64,000 nt of DNA. Origin: an uncultured Acidaminococcus sp. (GTDB lineage: Bacteria; Bacillota; Negativicutes; Acidaminococcales; Acidaminococcaceae). The first letter of the stretch is position 1. Every line of letters begins with the position of its first letter. This document shows, one piece after another, positions 62,122 through 64,000 of this stretch. The position numbers were made by a program, and so were the translations under genes. The notes under the pieces are model-generated. The model saw only the letters and a list, made by a program, of their open reading frames with translations, searched no databases and was not told the origin of the DNA. The stretch covers positions 22,480 through 86,479 of the forward strand of contig UPXT01000003.1 of assembly GCA_900538365.1 (NCBI GenBank), given 5' to 3'.

Positions 62122-62155
62122 TTGAAAAAAGAGAAAAGGAGGGCTCTCCCTCCCC
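62122..62155 (-). terminator. Terminator after the P-loop/Asp23 gene
   Basis: On the minus strand GGAGGG-agag-CCCTCC is followed by TTTTCTCTTTTTTC. It ends the PHP and P-loop/Asp23 pair before rnhC. Confidence 0.8.
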
Positions 62156-62158
62156 CTC

Positions 62159-63025
62159 TTATGATTCTTGAGGTATAGCTGCCGTGGTTTCTTCTTTCTT
62201 TTCATTGCGCACAGTCAGGCTCTTGATCGAAACATTGATATCCCGAACAGGCATACTTGTCATGCCTTCGACCTTAACTTTGATCTTGGCCTGCAGATGC
62301 TTGACGACGTCGAAGATATGAGCCCCAAAGAACAGGACCAAATCCAAGTAAATTGTCATCCCTTTGTTGGTATCTGCCGGCCGCCGTACCTTGATAGCGG
62401 ATATCCGGTCCACATCCTTGTTTTTTTGGACGACAATACGGACGATATCGCTGACGACATAATCGGTCACGGAAATCTTCCCATAGTAACTGAAGGCAGG
62501 CCTGACAATGGATTTTTCAGGCAGCTCCCGATGTTTCTTATTGCGGCCAAATAGACGATGCGGCAAATCCACAAGGACGCCCGACAGATGCGGTTTCAGT
62601 TCGATTGTCGGAACAGGAACAATATGTTTTCCTTCCTTGATGCGCGTATCACGAGCTTTTTTCATTTCCCGTGTCGTGGCAATATCCTGAATGTGAATAA
62701 ATGCCGAAGGCGCCGGCAAAGCAAGTCGTTTGCAAATGGTTACAGCCATTTTATCGCTGGTCCCAATGACGAGCAAGCAGGTAATCCGACTATGCTGAAG
62801 AGCTTCTTTGACCTCGTCGCAGTGGTCCTTTTCCATAAAAATTGCCCGTTTGACCGCCTGCACTTTATTCTGTTCTGTCTTGGCTGATTTTCCCGCCAAG
62901 ATTTTTGTGCCTTCAATAAGCAGACCGTCATCGATGATGCCATCACAGCCATGCTGGTGTGCCACACTGATGGCGCGGAAACTTTTGCCTGTCCCGCTCG
63001 GTCCTGTAAAAGCAATCACTTTCAT
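62159..63025 (-). CDS. P-loop NTPase fused to an Asp23/Gls24-like domain
   Basis: 288 residues starting at ATG 63025 behind GGGGGAA. Residues 1-125 form a small kinase-like P-loop domain with GPSGTGKS at 8-15 and IIDDGLLIEG at 30-39. After a basic linker (residues 118-170) comes an Asp23-like domain (about 176-272) with YYGKISVTDYVVSDIV and the typical GAHIFDVVKHLQAKIK-to-DINVSI ending. Asp23 proteins are linked to envelope stress and the membrane in Gram-positives. A nucleotide-dependent envelope or stress role is inferred; no established function is known to me. It overlaps the PHP gene by 4 bases. Confidence 0.8.
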   Translation of the reverse strand: MKVIAFTGPSGTGKSFRAISVAHQHGCDGIIDDGLLIEGTKILAGKSAKTEQNKVQAVKRAIFMEKDHCDEVKEALQHSRITCLLVIGTSDKMAVTICKRLALPAPSAFIHIQDIATTREMKKARDTRIKEGKHIVPVPTIELKPHLSGVLVDLPHRLFGRNKKHRELPEKSIVRPAFSYYGKISVTDYVVSDIVRIVVQKNKDVDRISAIKVRRPADTNKGMTIYLDLVLFFGAHIFDVVKHLQAKIKVKVEGMTSMPVRDINVSIKSLTVRNEKKEETTAAIPQES

Positions 63026-63870
63026 TTTACATTCCCCCTGTTTTGAGGGTAAGTTACAATCCCCGAAACCGCCTCGTACGGAATCGGAAATTCCCCTAAG
63101 TGCATGGGAAACCGCCCCGGATTGCCATGTAGGTCGCTGCCGCCGCTGACGAGGAGATGATATTTTTTTGCGATAGCAAGCCAATCGTGTTTGGGGTTTT
63201 CCCGCAGAACGGATGGATGGTAGACTTCGATCCCGTCCATGGCACCACTTTGCAGGATTTCCTCTACGTAGGAAAGATTTTCTATTTCAGCTGGATGGGC
63301 AAGGACGGAAATCCCACCCGCTTCGTGGATAATCCGGGCCGCCTCGATGGGACTCATCTTGACCTGCCGGAGATAGGCTGGTTTTCCTGCCGCAATGAGT
63401 GTATCAAAAACATCCTTTACGGTTTGAAAATACCCTTTTTTGACCAAGACGCGGGCAATATGAGGACGGCCTAGGCTATGGGCGCCTGCTGCTTCCGTCT
63501 TTACTTCCTGAAAGGAAAGGTCATATCCCAAGGATTGGATTTTTTCAATGATCTTCATAACCCGCTCCACCCTGCCGCTGCGGTTCCAGGCAAGGGCTCG
63601 CTGAAAAGCTTGGACTGTAGGGTCAAAGTGAAACCCTAGGATATGGACATCCTTTCCTTTGTAATCCGTATCCATTTCAACGCCCCGGATCAGATGGATC
63701 CTATCCTGGTGCGCATCGATGACCTTTTTGGCTTCATCAAATGCCAGGGTATTGTCATGGTCGGTAATGGCCATGGCACATAGATGGGCTTTTTCTGCTT
63801 CCCGTACAAGTTCCTCTGGTGTATTGACCCCATCTGAAAAGGTTGTATGCATATGCAGGTCCGCTAACAT
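63022..63870 (-). CDS. PHP-domain phosphoesterase (TrpH/YciV-like)
   Basis: 282 residues. PHP metal motifs: DLHMHTTFSDG at the start, AITDHDN near 42, RGVEMDTDY with HILGF, VLAHPAEIEN near 200, and GGSDLHGN near 250. Members of this group hydrolyse 3',5'-bisphosphate nucleotides (pAp) or 5'-ends of short RNAs. ATG 63870 has GGAGG upstream; the longer frame from 63960 runs through the promoter. It is coupled by a 4-base overlap to the P-loop/Asp23 gene. Confidence 0.9.
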   Translation of the reverse strand: MLADLHMHTTFSDGVNTPEELVREAEKAHLCAMAITDHDNTLAFDEAKKVIDAHQDRIHLIRGVEMDTDYKGKDVHILGFHFDPTVQAFQRALAWNRSGRVERVMKIIEKIQSLGYDLSFQEVKTEAAGAHSLGRPHIARVLVKKGYFQTVKDVFDTLIAAGKPAYLRQVKMSPIEAARIIHEAGGISVLAHPAEIENLSYVEEILQSGAMDGIEVYHPSVLRENPKHDWLAIAKKYHLLVSGGSDLHGNPGRFPMHLGEFPIPYEAVSGIVTYPQNRGNVK

Positions 63871-63901
63871 AGGTGCCGTTCCTCCATTCTTATATACCGT
63901 C

Positions 63902-63907
63902 ATTATA
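63902..63907 (-). promoter_or_regulatory. Extended -10 promoter of the PHP gene
   Basis: TGGTATAAT on the minus strand, about 30 bases upstream of the PHP start. A TTGACA on the same strand at 63952-63957 is too far to be its -35. Confidence 0.5.
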
Positions 63908-64000
63908 CCATAATTGACATTAAAACGCAGAACGGTCTCATGAACTGTATGTGTCAACATTTTCTCGGGAGACCCCTATAAGATTGTGTTGCAGCTTAAT

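Noticed and set aside
63913..63957. TTGACA elements near the right end
   Set aside because: Neither the plus-strand nor the minus-strand copy has a -10 at 16-18 bases.
1..64000. CRISPR arrays, insertion sequences, prophage or integrative elements
   Set aside because: No regularly spaced repeats, transposase, phage structural or mobilisation genes were found; the only recombinase is the housekeeping Xer protein.

Overview
This window looks like a chromosomal segment of an anaerobic, non-model Bacillota, most likely of the Negativicutes (Acidaminococcus/Phascolarctobacterium-like). The evidence is the dprA-topA-trmFO-xerC-codY cluster, the IspH-ribosomal protein S1 fusion, CodY, type II isopentenyl-diphosphate isomerase, RNase J, and the [FeFe]-hydrogenase maturase HydF. 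PssA and Psd (phosphatidylethanolamine synthesis) occur alongside, and spore genes are absent from the places where sporulating Firmicutes carry them. The genus is an inference; the phylum is well supported.

Layout. 1-7.6 kb (+): 3' part of purL, an M16 metalloprotease, and an SfsA-DUF123 fusion. 7.6-8.8 kb (-): hydF, the only minus-strand gene in the left two thirds. 9.1-23 kb (+): dprA-topA-trmFO-xerC-codY, a site-2-type protease, scpA-scpB-rluB, a HI0933-type flavoprotein, cmk, plsC and ispH-rpsA. 23-30 kb (+): fni, der, plsY, gpsA, then an ACT/PheB protein-hom-thrB operon. 30-35 kb (+): tRNA-Pro(GGG), prfC, a TagA/WecG glycosyltransferase, psd-pssA and a membrane GT2. 35.4-39.3 kb (+): an unusual transport/peptidase operon with an EIIC-like permease broken by an apparent frameshift, a second GltS-like permease and an M20 peptidase. 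39.5-43.4 kb (+): an HAD phosphatase, a nucleoside phosphorylase and an MTA/SAH deaminase (methylthioadenosine salvage), then a secreted protein of unknown function. 43.5-45.2 kb: a gene-poor, AT-rich zone holding a dif site, lexA with its promoter/operator, a small ORF remnant and a very long hairpin. 45.2-63.9 kb (-): a YnbB-type PLP enzyme, hflX, a DEAD-box helicase, cinA, rimO, rodZ-like, ftsK, rnj, an orphan TAXI lipoprotein with a GalE-like epimerase and a UPF0104 membrane protein, rnhC, a P-loop/Asp23 fusion and a PHP phosphoesterase.

The most informative structural fact is replicative. All but one of the 37 protein genes left of 43.5 kb are on the plus strand, and all 14 right of lexA are on the minus strand. 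The switch coincides with a 28-bp sequence at 43512-43539 that closely matches, from memory, the Bacillus subtilis dif site. The window therefore very probably spans the replication terminus, and it also encodes a Xer recombinase and the FtsK translocase that act at dif.

Other points of interest are a JAMM-motif domain in front of HflX, the P-loop/Asp23 fusion, the frame-broken EIIC-like protein, an 11-bp inverted repeat spanning the promoter of the MTA-salvage operon, and synteny gaps (no hslVU between xerC and codY; no pgsA or recA next to cinA). No CRISPR array, insertion sequence or prophage was seen.
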